DNA of 64,000 bases from Costus lasius (GCA_027563935.2 CM050449.1:77717178-77781177), one strand, 5' to 3'; shown: positions 11,353-24,241, numbered from the stretch's first letter. The notes: generated from the letters alone by a model not told the origin. Program-made: numbers and translations.

Positions 11353-12669
11353 ATTACTGCAGCAACAAACACCACGAATTTCAATGTGCGATCCCTACTG
11401 GAAAGGGAGAAGTTTGCTGGGGCAAACTTCTCAGACTGGTACGGACACCTTAAGATTGTTCTTAAGGCAGAGAGGAAACTGTATGTCCTCGAGACGGCTA
11501 TACCGCCTCAACCCGCTGCGAACGCCGCAAGGGCGGTTCGGGATGCCTATGAAAAGCATGTCAATGATAGCATTGATGTCGCTTGCCTGATGCTTGCGTC
11601 TATGACGCCAGAGCTGCAACGTTAGCATGAGGATCTGTCTGCTATACAGATTATAGCAAACCTCAAGATGCTGTATGCTGCATAGGCTAGGACTGAACGC
11701 TACAATTTGACTAAGCTTTTCTTTCAGAGCAAACTGGCTGAAGGGAGTCCAGTGGGAGCTCACGTAATCAAGATGATTGGGTACAAGGAGGCTCTAGAGA
11801 AACTGGGACATACCATCAATCAGGAGCTTACTGTAGACATCATTCTTCAGTCTCTCCCGGCCTCTTTCGATCCGTTCATTATTAATTTTAATATGAACAA
11901 GATCGATTGTACTCCGGCAGAGTTGCTGAATATGCTCTTGACTACAGAGGAGACTCTAAAGGGAAAGCCTTCAACCTCTGTCTTGATGTTTCCTTCCAGA
12001 AACAAGAAGAAGGGGAAGAAGGGCAAAGCCCCTGTCAAGAATTACAACAAGGCTCTGAAACAAAAGGTTAAGCGGTCGAAGGAATACAGATGTTTCCACT
12101 GTGGCCAGCTGGGTCACTGGAAAAAGGACTGTAAAGCGCTCCAAGGAGACAAGAAGGGAAGCATCGCTTCTGGCTCAGGTATTTTTGTGACTGAAGTCAT
12201 GATATCCTCTTCTTCTATTTCATGGGTGTTGGACACTGCATGTGGAGTTCACATTTGTTCAAATGTACAGGAACTCAAGAGAAGAAGACAGGTGGGACAG
12301 CATGAGGTGGACCTACGAGTTGGAAATGGGGCACGGGTTGCTGCTGTTGCTGTAGGAGAATATTACATCTCATTGCCATCTGGACTTGTATTAGAACTGA
12401 ACAATTGTTATTTTGTACCTAGCATTACCAAGAATATTATCTCTATTCCTGCTCTTGTCAGGAAAGGGTTTTCCTTTGAATGCAAGACTTCAAAGTGTTA
12501 TCTTTCTCTTGATAATATTGTTTATGCTACTGGGTCAATTAACAATGGGTTATTCATGTTGGACATGGAATGTTCTATACAAAATATTGATAATAAGAAA
12601 GCCAAGTATGCTGATGACAGCACCTTGCTATGGCATAGTCGTTTAGGCCATATTAACAAGAAGCGCATT
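11353..12669 (+). pseudogene. Copia gag, protease and pre-integrase (element B), broken
   Basis: Gag (FNVRSLLERE... near 11383) has no in-frame ATG near its start: the codon at the ATG position of A and E is ACG. Two in-frame TAG stops (11623-11625 and 11683-11685) correspond to CAG codons in A, so both are C-to-T changes. Downstream the frame is open: CCHC knuckle near 12090-12130, protease LDTAC near 12235, pre-integrase HSRLGHI near 12640. A single-base deletion near 12669 shifts the frame. Confidence 0.92.
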
Positions 12670-13576
12670 AGCGGTTGCATGACCATGGACTACTGGGATC
12701 ATTCTCCTATGAGGAGATTGATACATGCAAAGCTTGTTTATTGGGCAAAATGACGAAGTCTCCTTTTCCTAACAAAGGTCAAAGGGCTTTAGGTTTACTT
12801 GACCTTATACACAGTGATGTGTGTGGGCCATTTAGTAAACATGCCAGAGGTGGCTATTCATACTTCATTACCTTTACTGATGATTTCAGTTGGTATGGGT
12901 ATGTCTATCTGATGAGACATAAGAGTGAATCTTTTGACAAGTTCAAAGAGTTCAAAAATGAAGTACAAAATCAGCTAGGCCGAAATATCAAGGCATTTTG
13001 CTCAGATCGAGGTGGAGAATACCTAAGTCGAGAGTTTACTGACTATCTGAAGGAGTGTGGGATTATCTAACAGCTCACTCCACCAGGAACACCGCAATGG
13101 AATGGTGTGTCCGAGAGGAGGAACAGAACCTTACTGGATATGGTTCGTTCTATGATGAGTCAGGCTACTCTACCTTACTCCTTTTGGGATTTGCACTAGA
13201 AATAGCTGCAAAGGTACTAAACCGAGTGCCATCCAAGGCAGTTTCAAAGACGCCATATGAGTTATGGTATGGGAAACAGCCGAGCTTGACATTTATTAAG
13301 ATCTGGGGTTGCGAGGCTTATGTCAAAAAGCTCGCCTCTGGGAAACTAGAGAGCAGATCTGAGAAATGCATCTTTGTCTGTTACCCTAAGGAAACTAAGG
13401 GTTATTATTTCTACGATCCCAAAGAGAATAAAGTATTTGTTGCTCAGACGGCAATTTTTCTTGAGAAGGAATTTCTTCTGCAAGAGGCCAGTGGGAGAGA
13501 AATAAAACTGGATGAGAATCCAGAAGAAGGACAAAGTAGTCAAGCACAATTGGATGAGCATGAGCCAGTAGAATAG
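12670..13576 (+). pseudogene. Copia integrase (element B), broken
   Basis: Continues from the frameshift. Integrase core motifs are visible: HSDVCGPF near 12810, SDRGGEY near 13003, and the SERRNRT region near 13110. A TAA at 13068-13070 (TCA in E) truncates it, a one-base deletion in TTTTGGG near 13185 shifts the frame, and a TAG at 13574-13576 closes the C-terminal linker. None of these lesions is present in A or E. Confidence 0.9.
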
Positions 13577-15256
13577 GTTATTGAACAACCTGAGGCTCAG
13601 ATATCACGGGAACCGCGTAGATCGGGAAGGATCCGTCGACAGCCTGAGCGCTATGACGGAGTCTACATCATTGATCATGATGAACCCCTCACTTATGCGG
13701 ATGCGGTCAGTGGACCGGAATCAGCGAGATGGCTTGAAGCTATGCGAGCCGAGATGGACTCCATGTCAGATAACCAAGTTTGGGATTTGGTTGATCCGCC
13801 TCCGGGAGTAATCCCTATAGGCCGTAAATGGATCTTCAAAAGGAAGATTGACATGGATGGTAACGTGGTTACCTATAAAGGCAGGCTAGTTGCGAAAGGT
13901 TTCAAACAAATCTACGGGATAGATTATGATGAAACTTTCTCGCCTGTAGCTATGTTCAAGTCTATTCGGATTATTCTTGCGATAGAGGCATATTATGATT
14001 ATGAGATCTGGCAGATGGATGTGAAGACCGCTTTCCTTAATGGAAAATTAGAAGAGGATGTGTATATGACACAACCTGAAGGTTTTATCAATCCATCAGA
14101 TCGTCATAAAATATGCAAATTAAAGAAGTCCATTTATGGACTTAAGCAAGCATCGCGAAGCTGGAATATTCGTTTTGATGAATCAATCTGTGAATTTGGT
14201 TTCATCAAGAATGAAGATGACCCGTGTGTATATAAGAGGTTTAGTGGGAGCGTGATTACTTTCCTAGTCCTCTACGTCGATGATATCTTAATCATTGGAA
14301 ACGATATTCCTGAACTACATGCTGTTAAAGCATGGTTAAGAAAATGTTTCCAGATGAAAGATTTAGGAGAAGCAGCCTATGTGTTAGGTGTGAAGATCTA
14401 CAGGGATAGATCTAAGAGGCTTCTCGGGCTGTGCCAGAGTACTTACATCGATAAAGTCCTGGAGAGATTCCATTTAGAGAATTCTAAAAGAGGATATCTT
14501 CCAGTCAGACATGGTCTGAATCTTTCAAAGAGTCAGTGTCCACAAACACAGACTGAGAAAGATGAAATGGACAATACGCCTTATGCTTCGGCTATTGGGT
14601 CCATTATGTATGCGATGTTATGTACTCGCCCAGACGTCGCTTACGGGTTAAGCGTGACCAGTCGATTCCAAAGTAATCTAGGTCAGGCGCACTGGATTGC
14701 GGTAAAGAACATTTTGAAATATCTTCGGAGGACCAAAGATATGTTCTTGATTTATGGAGGTCAGGAAGAACTCAGTATTGAAGGATATACTGACGCTTCG
14801 TTCCAATCTGACCAGGATGATTTCCGATCGCAATCAGGCTATGTTTTTAGCTTGAATGGTGGAGCAGTGGTGTGGAAAAGTTTCAAACAATCTATTGTTG
14901 CTGATTCCACAACAGAAGCCGAGTATGTTGCAGCCTCGGAAGCATCCAAGGAGGCAGTGTGGATTCGTAAGTTCATTCAGGAACTTGGTGTTGTTCCTTC
15001 GAGTGCAGATCCTTTGGTTATCTTCTGTGATAACACTGGAGCAATCGCACAAGCAAAGGAACCACGGTCGCACCAGAAGTCCAAGCACATACAGAGACGG
15101 TTTCATTTGATCTGGGAGATCATTGATCGAGGCGAGATCAAAATCTGCAAGGTTCATACAGATGACAATCTGGCTGACCCGCTTACCAAGCCTCTGGCGC
15201 AGCAGAAGCATGAGAAGCACTGTAATAACATGGGTTTGAGATTTCTCAACCATTAG
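13577..15256 (+). pseudogene. Copia reverse transcriptase-RNase H (element B), domain intact
   Basis: About 560 codons open without lesion: linker rich in R/E, RT from NQVWDLV near 13770, catalytic QMDVKTAFLNG near 14010 and YVDD near 14270-14290, RNase H with YTDASFQSD near 14790, STTEAEY near 14910 and CDNTGAIA near 15030, and the C-terminus NMGLRFLNH. Only the upstream stops make it a pseudogene; expressed alone, the RT-RNase H segment would look complete. Confidence 0.9.
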
Positions 15257-15260
15257 ATTA

Positions 15261-15276
15261 AGTGCAAGTGGGAGAT
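15261..15276 (+). other. Polypurine tract of element B
   Basis: AGTGCAAGTGGGAGAT directly before the 3' LTR; priming site for plus-strand DNA. Confidence 0.85.
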
Positions 15277-16959
15277 TGTTGGGGTATGCCCTTAAGGCTA
15301 ATGTTTGAGGCCTTGGGATTCTTTCAGTATCATGTATAAACTCTTATGTTTATAAAGGCAATGGTTGTTATTCAGTTTGTTACATTGTCTGCTGCAATAA
15401 GTGTACTTCTGAATAATGTCTCAATGTTGTTCAGCTAGGCTGACATGCTATATGTCCTTAGTCGAGATATCTTGGTGAACATGAGACAGCCTTGATATGA
15501 TTGAGACTAATATGTGTTCTAATCTTATAGGATGCTTCGAGCATGGAATAAGATGTAGACTCATGGGTACATTGGATGTACTGGACAGACCCTACTAGGA
15601 TATTCAATTGCTTATCACAATGTGAATAATCCTTGTTTGCAACAAGTGGCACATGTCCTCTGACTTGAGATCACTTGTGTTTCTAAATGATGATTGTCAT
15701 TGTTTTGAGGTAGTTCAATATCATTTGAAACATAATGGTTATAGACTATCTTGGATAATGATCATGAGTCAGGTTAGGACACTAGTGATAGATATAGGAT
15801 TGCCGTCTCCTTGTTTAAGGAGTGTGATGTTCTAAAGGAGCCCCCCTGGATGAGATGATTGAGAAAGTGTATGGCCATACCCAGGTGACTATGTTCATCT
15901 GATCTAATCATGCTCATCATATTGGAGCTACAGGCTTGACACGCTTGTCCAATAAGAACATCCAGTGGCAAAGGAAACTTGTATGCCTTGTGAAGTGGAT
16001 TCACACTTGTGCTGTGGTTTGGGTGTAGTCTTGGAAGACTCTTTCCTTTATATCGGGAGACAGTGATGTGTTGCTAGATACCCCTCACTGATCGTGATAA
16101 CGTAAGTTACCGTTACCGACATTTAAAGGAAACCCTCAGGGTCGCACAATTTGATGATATGGCTTACTTAAGTCAGATCGTGTGGACTGAATTGTTTTGG
16201 TTCAGTTTAAAGGGATTTAGACTCTGATTGTAAGTGAGATCTGGTCTGATCATGTTTGATTGATTAGGGCTTAAGATCGGTAAGCTTCGATCGAGAGAAT
16301 TGATGCTAGATCGGTGAGATCAAGAGCATCAAGAGATGAACGGTTAGATCTTGAACCATTTGGTTCAATAAGAGCTAGACCATGGCTTGGGCTGGTTTGA
16401 TTTGGTTTATGAACCAAATTCAATTGGAACGATTTGGCATGAACCGGTTCACATGGGTGAACGCTTGGTTCAATGCTTGTAGGCGTTTTGGTTGGTTTGT
16501 GGGCTCATGGCTTCATGTCTTCTATTTTTGGAATGTCATAACTAGCCACTCCCCTCAACGCCAAATAACGTCTCAACGTTCACTTCTTCTCATCCGAATG
16601 CTTCTCTTTCGGTGTGAAGGTTTTTGACGAAAGGAGAAGGAAGTTGAGCCTGGCCAAGCTTGATCTCTCATCATCCTCACGCGACAAGGACCCTTTGAAG
16701 CGCTTTGCTAGCACAAAGGATTCAAGGGAGCAAGCCATCTTCGTTTGTTGTGTGCGTCACCTTTGGAGAAGGAGCATTTGCATCTTTGCTTCCAAGGCAC
16801 CATCCAATCGATGGCATTGGTATGATCTCCTTCTTGATCTAATCAATCTATATAAGTTGATCATATGAGCATATATGCGATCTTGTTGTTGAAACCCTAG
16901 CAAATATTTTACATGCGCCTATCTAAGGTTTCGCCCCCCTCATGAAAGGGGTCCCTTCA
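15277..16959 (+). repeat. 3' LTR of element B
   Basis: 1683 bp, gap-free match to 7815-9497 with 13 substitutions by eye. Palindrome GTATGGCCATAC at 15869-15880. Confidence 0.95.
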
Positions 16960-18009
16960 CATTATTCAGTATTAGAGAAGCTTTTTCAAGTGCATGTCCC
17001 CAGAATGAGGGAGGTAGAGTTGCATGACTCATCATAGACCGAACTATGTCCAACAAGGTTCGATTTCTCCTTTCAGATACACCATTCTACCGAGGTGCTC
17101 TAGGAGGAGTGAATTGGGATAGGATCCCACACTTACTCAGATAGTCAAAGAATTCACTGCTCAGGTGCTCTCCATCACAATCTGATCGAAGATCCTTAAA
17201 GGATCTACCAAGCTGGTTCTCTACTTCATGTCTGAACTCCTTAAATTTCTCAAAGGATTCAGACTCATGTCTCATCATGTAGACATAACCATATCTACTG
17301 AAGTTATCAGTAAATGTGATGAAGTAGTTATACCCTCCTTTGGCTTGTTTATTGAATAGCCCATACACATCACTATGTATGAGATCCAACAAACCTCCTG
17401 CCCTCTCACCAGTCTTGGTGAAGGGCGTCTTTGTCATTTTCCCTAATAAACAAGTCTCACATGTATCAAGTTCCTCCAAGGAACTCGAATCTAGCAACCC
17501 ATTTGCATGGAGTTGTCGAATGCGATTCTTGTTTATATGGGCTAATCGACAATGCCGTAGGAAAGCACCAACTGAACCACTCAGTTTGGTCCTTTTATTA
17601 TTTATGTTACAAATAGAGCTAACCATGTCCAAGACATGCGGACCATTGCACAAAGTACCCTTCCCATAAAACATGTTTGCAAAAGAAAAAGAACATAAGT
17701 TCTCTTTTATTTCAAAACTAAATCCTTTCTTTGCCAAGCAAGGAGTGGATACAATGTTTTGGTAAGAGAAGGTACATAATAGCAATTGTCTAGCTTTAAC
17801 TGAAGTCCAGAAGGCAGGGAGAAAAACTCCTACAGCAACAGCAGCAACTTGTGCCCTGTTACCTATCCGTAGGTCAATCTCTCTAGGCCTTACCGATCTA
17901 TCCTTTCTGAGCCTTTGCATATTTGTACTCCACATGCGGTATCCAATACCCATGTCATAGGAGTAGAAAGGTTGACTTCGGTAACATAAATACCTGAGCA
18001 TGAAGACAA
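16960..18009 (-). pseudogene. Copia protease/pre-integrase/integrase remnant (element C)
   Basis: Minus-strand continuation of C pol between its two insertions. Protease text (LDTAC near 17940) is followed by a frame change. The main open stretch (17087-18001) holds the conserved VGN-ARVAAVAV-like region, pre-integrase (LAHINKNRIRQLH), then integrase LIHSDVYG and SDCDGEH, where the usual R of the SDRG motif is changed. A stop at 17085-17087 replaces the Trp of the PQWNGVSER motif, and coding text continues to the B insertion point. Inactive. Confidence 0.88.
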
Positions 18010-19696
18010 TGAAGGAACCCCTAATATAAAGGGGGGGGGGGGGAAAACCCTAATCATGCGCATCTAGCATGCATGGCGGAAAATAGGGTTTCAAAATCGC
18101 ATATGAAACTATATGATCAACTTAAGTTATGAGAAATCATACCAACGCCATATGCTTGGAATTCGGCTTGGAAGAAGAGATCAAATTAGGTCTCCTCCAC
18201 AAGTCCACACACAAGATGAAGATGCTCACTTCCTTGAGATCTCTTGTGCTAGCAAGACACCCAAGCCTTATCTTGTCGAATGGAAAGGGTTTGATGAGAT
18301 GAATCCGTTCGGCTGAGAGCTTCTCTTGGATGTCTACACCACACCTTCGTCAACCACACCTCGAAAGGAATCAAGGCGTTGAAGTGAGGAGCTCAACGCA
18401 TAAGCGTTTTGGCATTGAAGCAAAACCGGCCCTTGATGACTTTCCATAAATGGAAGTCAATCAAGCCATGCGTTCAAGCCAACCCAAAACGCATTTTGGC
18501 ATTGAACCAAGCGTTCATATTTGTGAACCGGTTCAATCCAAAATGTCAAATCGGCTTTGGTTCATCAAACCAAACCGAAATAGCTCAAGCCACTTGGTCT
18601 AGACCAAATCGAACCCCAAGGCTTATGATCTAACCGTTCATCTCCTGATGCCCCTGATCTCTCCGATCTAGCATCACCTCTCTCGATCGAAGCTTACCGA
18701 TCTCAAGCCCTAATCAATCAAACATGATCAGACCAGATCTCACTTACAATCAGAGATTAAATCCCTTTAATCTGAACTCAAAGAATCCAGTCCATACGAT
18801 CTGACTTAAGTAAGCCATATCACCAAATTGTGCGACCCTGAGGGTTTCCTCTAAATGTCGGTAACGATAACTTACGTTATCACGATCAGTGAGGGGTATC
18901 TAGCAACACATCACTGTCTCCCGATATAAAGGAAAGAGTCTTCCAAGACTACTCCCAAACCATAGCACAAGTGTGACTCAATTCACAAGGCATACATATG
19001 TCCTTTACCACTGGATGTTCTTATTGGACAAGCATGTCAAGCCTGTAACTCCAATACGATGAGCATGATTAGATCAGATGCACATAGTCATCTGGGTATG
19101 GCCATACACTATCTCAATCATCTCATAAGGGGGCCCTTTAGAACATCACACTCCTTAAACAAGGAGACGGCAATCCTATGTCTATCACTAGTGTCCTAAC
19201 CTGATTCAAGCTCACCATCCAAGATAGTCTATAATCATTATGTTTCAAATGATATTGAACTACCTCAAGACAATGACAATCATCATTTAGAAACACAAGT
19301 GATCTCAAGTCAAAGGACATGTGCCACTTGCTGCTTACAAGGATTATTCACATTGTGACAAGCAATGGAATATCCCAGTAGGGTCTGTCCAGTACATCCA
19401 ATGTACCCATGAGTCTACATCTTATTCCATGCTCGAAGCATCCTATAAGATTAGCACTCATATTAGTCTCAATCATATCAAGGCTGTCTCATGTTCACCA
19501 AGATATCTCGACTAAGGACATATAGCCTGTCAGCCTAGCTGAACAGCTTTGAGACATTATTCAGAAGTACACTTATTACAGCAGACAAGGTAACAACCTG
19601 AATAATAACCATGCCTTTATAAACTTAAGAGTTTATTACATGATACTAATACAATCCCAAGGCCTCAAACATTAGCCTTAAGGGCATACCCCAACA
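18010..19696 (-). repeat. 3' LTR of element A
   Basis: 1687 bp, ending near its terminus in a 13-G run (18031-18043). Nearly identical to 37021-38708. Palindrome GTATGGCCATAC at 19096-19107. Confidence 0.95.
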
Positions 19697-19711
19697 ATCT
19701 CCCACTTGCAC
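19697..19711 (-). other. Polypurine tract of element A
   Basis: GTGCAAGTGGGAGAT on the minus strand, abutting the 3' LTR. Confidence 0.85.
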
Positions 19712-19716
19712 TTAAT

Positions 19717-20202
19717 CTAATGGTTGAGAAATCTCAAACCCATATTATTACAGTGCTTCTCATGCTTCTGCTGCGCCAGAGGCTTGGTAAGTGGGTCTGC
19801 CAGATTGTCATCTGTATGAACCTTGCATATTTTGATCTCGCCTCGATCAATGATCTCCCGGATCAAGTGAAACCGTCTCTGTATGTGCTTGGACTTCTGG
19901 TGCGACCGCGGTTCCTTTGCTTGTGCGATGGCTCCAGTGTTATCACAGAAGATAACCAAAGGATCAGCACTCGAAGGAACGACACCAAGTTCTCTCACGA
20001 ACTTACGAATCCACACTGCCTCCTTGGATGCTTCCGAGGCTGCAACATACTCGGCTTCTGTTGTGGAATCAGCAACAGTTGACTGTTTGAAACTCTTCCA
20101 CACCACTGCTCCACCATTCAAGCTAAAAACATAGCCTGATTGCGATCGGAAATCATCCTGGTCCGACTGGAACGAAGCGTCAGTATATCCCTCTATACTG
20201 AG
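19717..20202 (-). pseudogene. Copia RNase H, 3' part of element A gag-pol
   Basis: Minus-strand RNase H domain: YTDASFQSD near 20180, STTEAEYVAASE near 20060, CDNTGAIAQA near 19930, and the C-terminal LADPLTKPLAQQ with the terminus NMGLRFLNH. The frame is open to its stop. It is the continuation of 31713-35116, separated by the 11.5 kb composite E; the repeated CTGAG (20198-20202 and 31713-31717) marks the break. The lengths 3404 + 481 nt sum to a whole number of codons, so the only lesion seen is the insertion. Confidence 0.93.
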
Positions 20203-20469
20203 TGTTGGGGTATGCCCTTAAGGCTAATGTTTGAGGCCTTGGGATTGTATTAGTATCATGTAATAAACTCTTAAGTTTATAAAGGCATGGTTATTATTCA
20301 GGTTGTTACCTTGTCTGCTGTAATAAGTGTACTTCTGAATACTGTCTCAAAGCTGTTCAGCTAGGCTGACAGGCTATATGTCCTTAGTCGAGATATCTTG
20401 GTGAACATGAGACAGCCTTGATATGATTGAGACTAATATGAGTGCTAATCTTATAGGATGCTTCGAGCA
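20203..20469 (+). repeat. Truncated first LTR of composite E
   Basis: Matches the first 267 bp of the E LTR at 22506-22772 with one substitution seen (GGGATTG versus AGGATTG). It lacks the palindrome and the TATA-like region, so it should not act as a promoter. Confidence 0.93.
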
Positions 20470-22485
20470 GTTTCAAAGACGCCATATGAGTTATGGTACG
20501 GGAAACAGCCTAGCTTGACGTTTATCAGGATCTGGGGTTGCGAGGCTTATGTCAAAAAGCTCGCCTCTGGGAAACTAGAGAGCAGATCTGATAAATGTAT
20601 CTTTGTCGGTTACCCTAAGGAAACTAAGGGTTATTATTTCTACGATCCCAAAGAGAACAAGATATTTGTTGCTCGGACGGCCATATTTCTTGAGAAGGAG
20701 TTTCTTCTGCAAGAGGCCAGTGGGAGAGAAATAAAGCTGGATGAGATTCCAGAGGAAGGACAAAGTAGTCAGGCAGAGTTGGATGTGCCTGAGCCAGTAG
20801 ATCAGGTTACTGAACAACCTGAGGCTCAGATATCACGGGAACCGCGAAGATCGGGTAGGATCCGTCGACAGCCTGAGCGCTATGACGGAGTCTACATCAT
20901 TGATAATGATGAACCCCTAACTTATGCGGATGCGGTCAGTGGACCGGAGTCAGCTAGATGGCTTGATGCTATGCGAGCCGAGATGGACTCCATGTCAGAT
21001 AACCAAGTCTGGGATTTGGTTGATCCGCCTCCGGGAGTAATCCCTATAGGCTGTAAATGGATCTTCAAGAAGAAGATTGACATGGATGGTAACGTGGTTA
21101 CCTATAAAGGCAGGCTAGTTGCGAAAGGTTTCAAACAAATCTACGGGATAGATTATGATGAAACTTTCTCTCCTGTAGCCATGTTTAAGTCTATTCGGAT
21201 TCTTTTCGCGATAGCTGCATATTACGATTATGAGATCTGGCAGATGGATGTGAAAACAGCTTTCCTTAATGGAAATCTGGATGAGGATGTGTATATGACA
21301 CAACCGGAAGGTTTCAACAATCCAGCAGATCGTCATAAAATATGCAAGTTAAAGAAGTCCATATATGGACTTAAACAAGCATCAAGAAGCTGGAATATTC
21401 GTTTTGATGAATCAATCTCTGAGTTTGGTTTCATCAAGAACGAAGATGACCCGTGTGTATATAAGAGGTTTAGTGGGAGCGTAATTACATTCCTAATCCT
21501 CTACGTCGATGATATCTTAATCATTGGAAATGATATTCCTGAATTGCATGCTGTTAAGGCATGGTTAGGAAAATGTTTCCAGATGAAAGATTTAGGAGAA
21601 GCAGCCTATGTACTAGGTGTGAAGATCTACAGGGATAGATCTAAAAGGCTTCTCGGGCTGTGCCAGAGTACTTACATCGATAAGGTCCTGGAGAGATTCC
21701 ATTTAGAGAATTCTAAACGTGGATATCTTCCAGTCAGACATGGTCTGAATCTTTCGAAGAGTCAGTGTCCACAAACACAGACTGAGAAAGATGAAATGGA
21801 CAATACGCCTTATGCTTCGGCTATTGGGTCCATTATGTATGCGATGTTGTGTACTCGCCCAGACGTCGCTTACGGGTTAAGCGTGACCAGTCGATTCCAA
21901 AGTAATCCAGGTTTGGCGCACTGGATTGCGGTCAAGAACATTTTAAAATATCTGCGGAGGACCAAAGATATGTTCTTGATATATGGTGGTCAGGAAGAAC
22001 TCAGTATAGAGGGATATACTGACGCTTCGTTCCAGTCGGACCAGGATGATTTCCGATCGCAATCAGGCTATGTTTTTAGCTTGAATGGTGGAGCAGTGGT
22101 GTGGAAGAGTTTCAAACAGTCAACTGTTGCTGATTCCACAACAGAAGCCGAGTATGTTGCAGCCTCGGAAGCATCTAAGGAGGCAGTGTGGATTCGTAAG
22201 TTCGTGAGAGAACTTGGTGTCGTTCCTTCGAGTGCAGATCCTTTGGTTATCTTCTGTGATAACACTGGAGCCATCGCACAAGCAAAGGAACCGCGGTCGC
22301 ACCAGAAGTCCAAGCACATACAGAGACGGTTTCACTTGATCCGGGAGATCATTGATCGAGGCGAGATCAAAATATGCAAGGTTCATACAGATGACAATCT
22401 GGCAGACCCACTTACCAAGCCTCTGGCGCAGCAGAAGCATGTGAAGCACTGTAATAATATGGGTTTGAGATTTCTCAACCATTAG
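20458..22485 (+). pseudogene. Truncated pol (end of integrase, RT, RNase H) fused to LTR sequence
   Basis: An open frame of 675 codons. The first four codons (MLRA) come from LTR sequence; from VSKTPYELW on it is the pol of E2 (homologous to 27941-29956, no amino-acid difference seen). Contains the integrase C-terminal linker, RT with YVDD near 21505, and RNase H with YTDASFQSD near 22020. Gag, protease and the integrase core are missing because of the deletion. Whether the fusion is expressed is unknown; the upstream LTR piece lacks its core promoter. Confidence 0.88.
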
Positions 22486-22505
22486 ATTAAGTGCAAGTGG
22501 GAGAT

Positions 22506-24241
22506 TGTTGGGGTATGCCCTTAAGGCTAATGTTTGAGGCCTTAGGATTGTATTAGTATCATGTAATAAACTCTTAAGTTTATAAAGGCATGGTTATTAT
22601 TCAGGTTGTTACCTTGTCTGCTGTAATAAGTGTACTTCTGAATACTGTCTCAAAGCTGTTCAGCTAGGCTGACAGGCTATATGTCCTTAGTCGAGATATC
22701 TTGGTGAACATGAGACAGCCTTGATATGATTGAGACTAATATGAGTGCTAATCTTATAGGATGCTTCGAGCATGGAATAAGACGTAGACTCATGGGTACA
22801 TTGGATGTACTGGACAGACCCTACTGGGATATTCCATTGCTTGTCACAATGTGAATGATCCTTGTAAGCAGCAAGTGGCACATGTCCTCTGACTTGAGAT
22901 CACTTGTGTTTCTGAATGATGATTGTCATTGTCTTGAGGTAGTTCAATATCATTTGAAACATAATGATTATAGACTATCTTGGATGGTGAGCTTGAATCA
23001 GGTTAGGGCACTAGTGATAGACATAGGATTGCCGTCTCCTTGTTTAAGGAGTGTAGTGTTCTAAGGGCCCCCCTATATGAGATGATTGAGATAGTGTATG
23101 GCCATACCCAGATGACTATGTGCATCTGATCTAATCATGCTCATCGTATTGGAGTTACAAGCTTGACCCGCTTGTCCAATAAGAACATCCAGTGGCAAAG
23201 GACACATGTATGCCTTGTGAATTGAGTCACACTTGTGCTATGGTTTGGGAGTAGTCTTGGAAGACTCTTTCCTTTATATCGGGAGACAGTGATGTGTTGC
23301 TAGATACCCCTCACTGATCGTGATAACGTAAGTTATCGTTACCGACATTTAAAGGAAACCCTCAGGGTCGCACAATTTGGTGATATGGCTTCCTTAAGTC
23401 AGATCGTGTGGACTGAATTGTTTTGGTTCAGTTTAAAGAGATTTAATCTCTGATTGTAAGTGAGATCTGGTCTGATCATGTTTGATTGATTAGAGCTTTA
23501 GATCGGTAAGCTTCGATCGAGAGAGATGATGCTAGATCGATGCGATCAGAAGCGTCAGATGATGAATGGTCAGATCTAGGACCTTGGGGTCTAATTTGAT
23601 CTAGACTTAATTTATGGGCTGATTTGGTTTCGCTATTGAACCAAGGATATTGAACCGGCTCATGGGTTGAGCGCTTGGTTCAAGAGGGAGAAGAGGTTGC
23701 GTTTGGTTCATGGGAACGTGAACGCCAACTCTTAATCGTTGCCAATTTTGGAAAGTTCCAAAAGCATAACGCATATGCGTTCATGGCTTGATGTCTCTCT
23801 AATGTTTTTCGGTTTTTGCTTCTTGGACGTGGTTTTGGGAACGGCTTGCTCGTGTGGAAGGCATCGTTCTTGCGCCAAGGAAGAAGAGCTCTCGAAAAGA
23901 AGGAAGCCCTTTTCTTCTAATCTCCTACACACGGTTGGAAAAGCTTGGCAATCTTGCTAGCACAAGAGTTGCGCAAGGAGGAAGCTTTCATCCCTTGTGT
24001 GTGATTTCTTTGGAGAAGATCCCTTCGATCTTTCTTCTTCCAAGCCGCACCTTCCCATGGCCATGGTAATGAATCTCTCACTTGTTATTCAAGTTGATTA
24101 TATGAAAGTATAGAATGCGATCTTATGTGGAAACCCTAATTCCGCTGCTATGAGAAAGAAACATATGACTTGCGCCCCCCCTCATGAAAGGGGTTCTTCT
24201 CACAATAGGTTTTGCGCTCCCCTCCTGAAAGGGTTCCTTCA
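22506..24241 (+). repeat. Middle LTR of composite E (5' LTR of the complete unit)
   Basis: 1736 bp, preceded by the purine tract of the truncated unit and followed by a primer site, so it serves both copies. Indistinguishable from 29977-31712. About 50 bp longer than other family-1 LTRs because the terminal block is present twice (24170-24202 ending TTCTCA; 24211-24241 ending TTCCTTCA). Palindrome at 23096-23107. Confidence 0.95.

Larger units (their letters stand above)
7815..16959 (+). mobile_element. Copia element B (family 1), complete but coding-dead
   Basis: 9145-bp element with two 1683-bp LTRs, primer site, leader, gag-pol and purine tract, flanked by perfect CATTA duplications (7810-7814 and 16960-16964). 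It is inserted in opposite orientation into the pol of C. LTRs differ at 13 positions by eye, mostly transitions. Coding has three stops, a nonsense C-to-A change and two frameshifts. Confidence 0.96.

Noticed and set aside
18010..19696. Reading 18010-19696 and 37021-38708 as two independent solo LTRs
   Set aside because: Both have GACAA outside and correct purine-tract or primer sequences inside, and the coding pieces between them join into one frame, so they are the two ends of element A.
22120..22482. 120-codon ORF antisense to RNase H, repeated in A, B and both E copies
   Set aside because: Shadow of the conserved RNase H coding strand.
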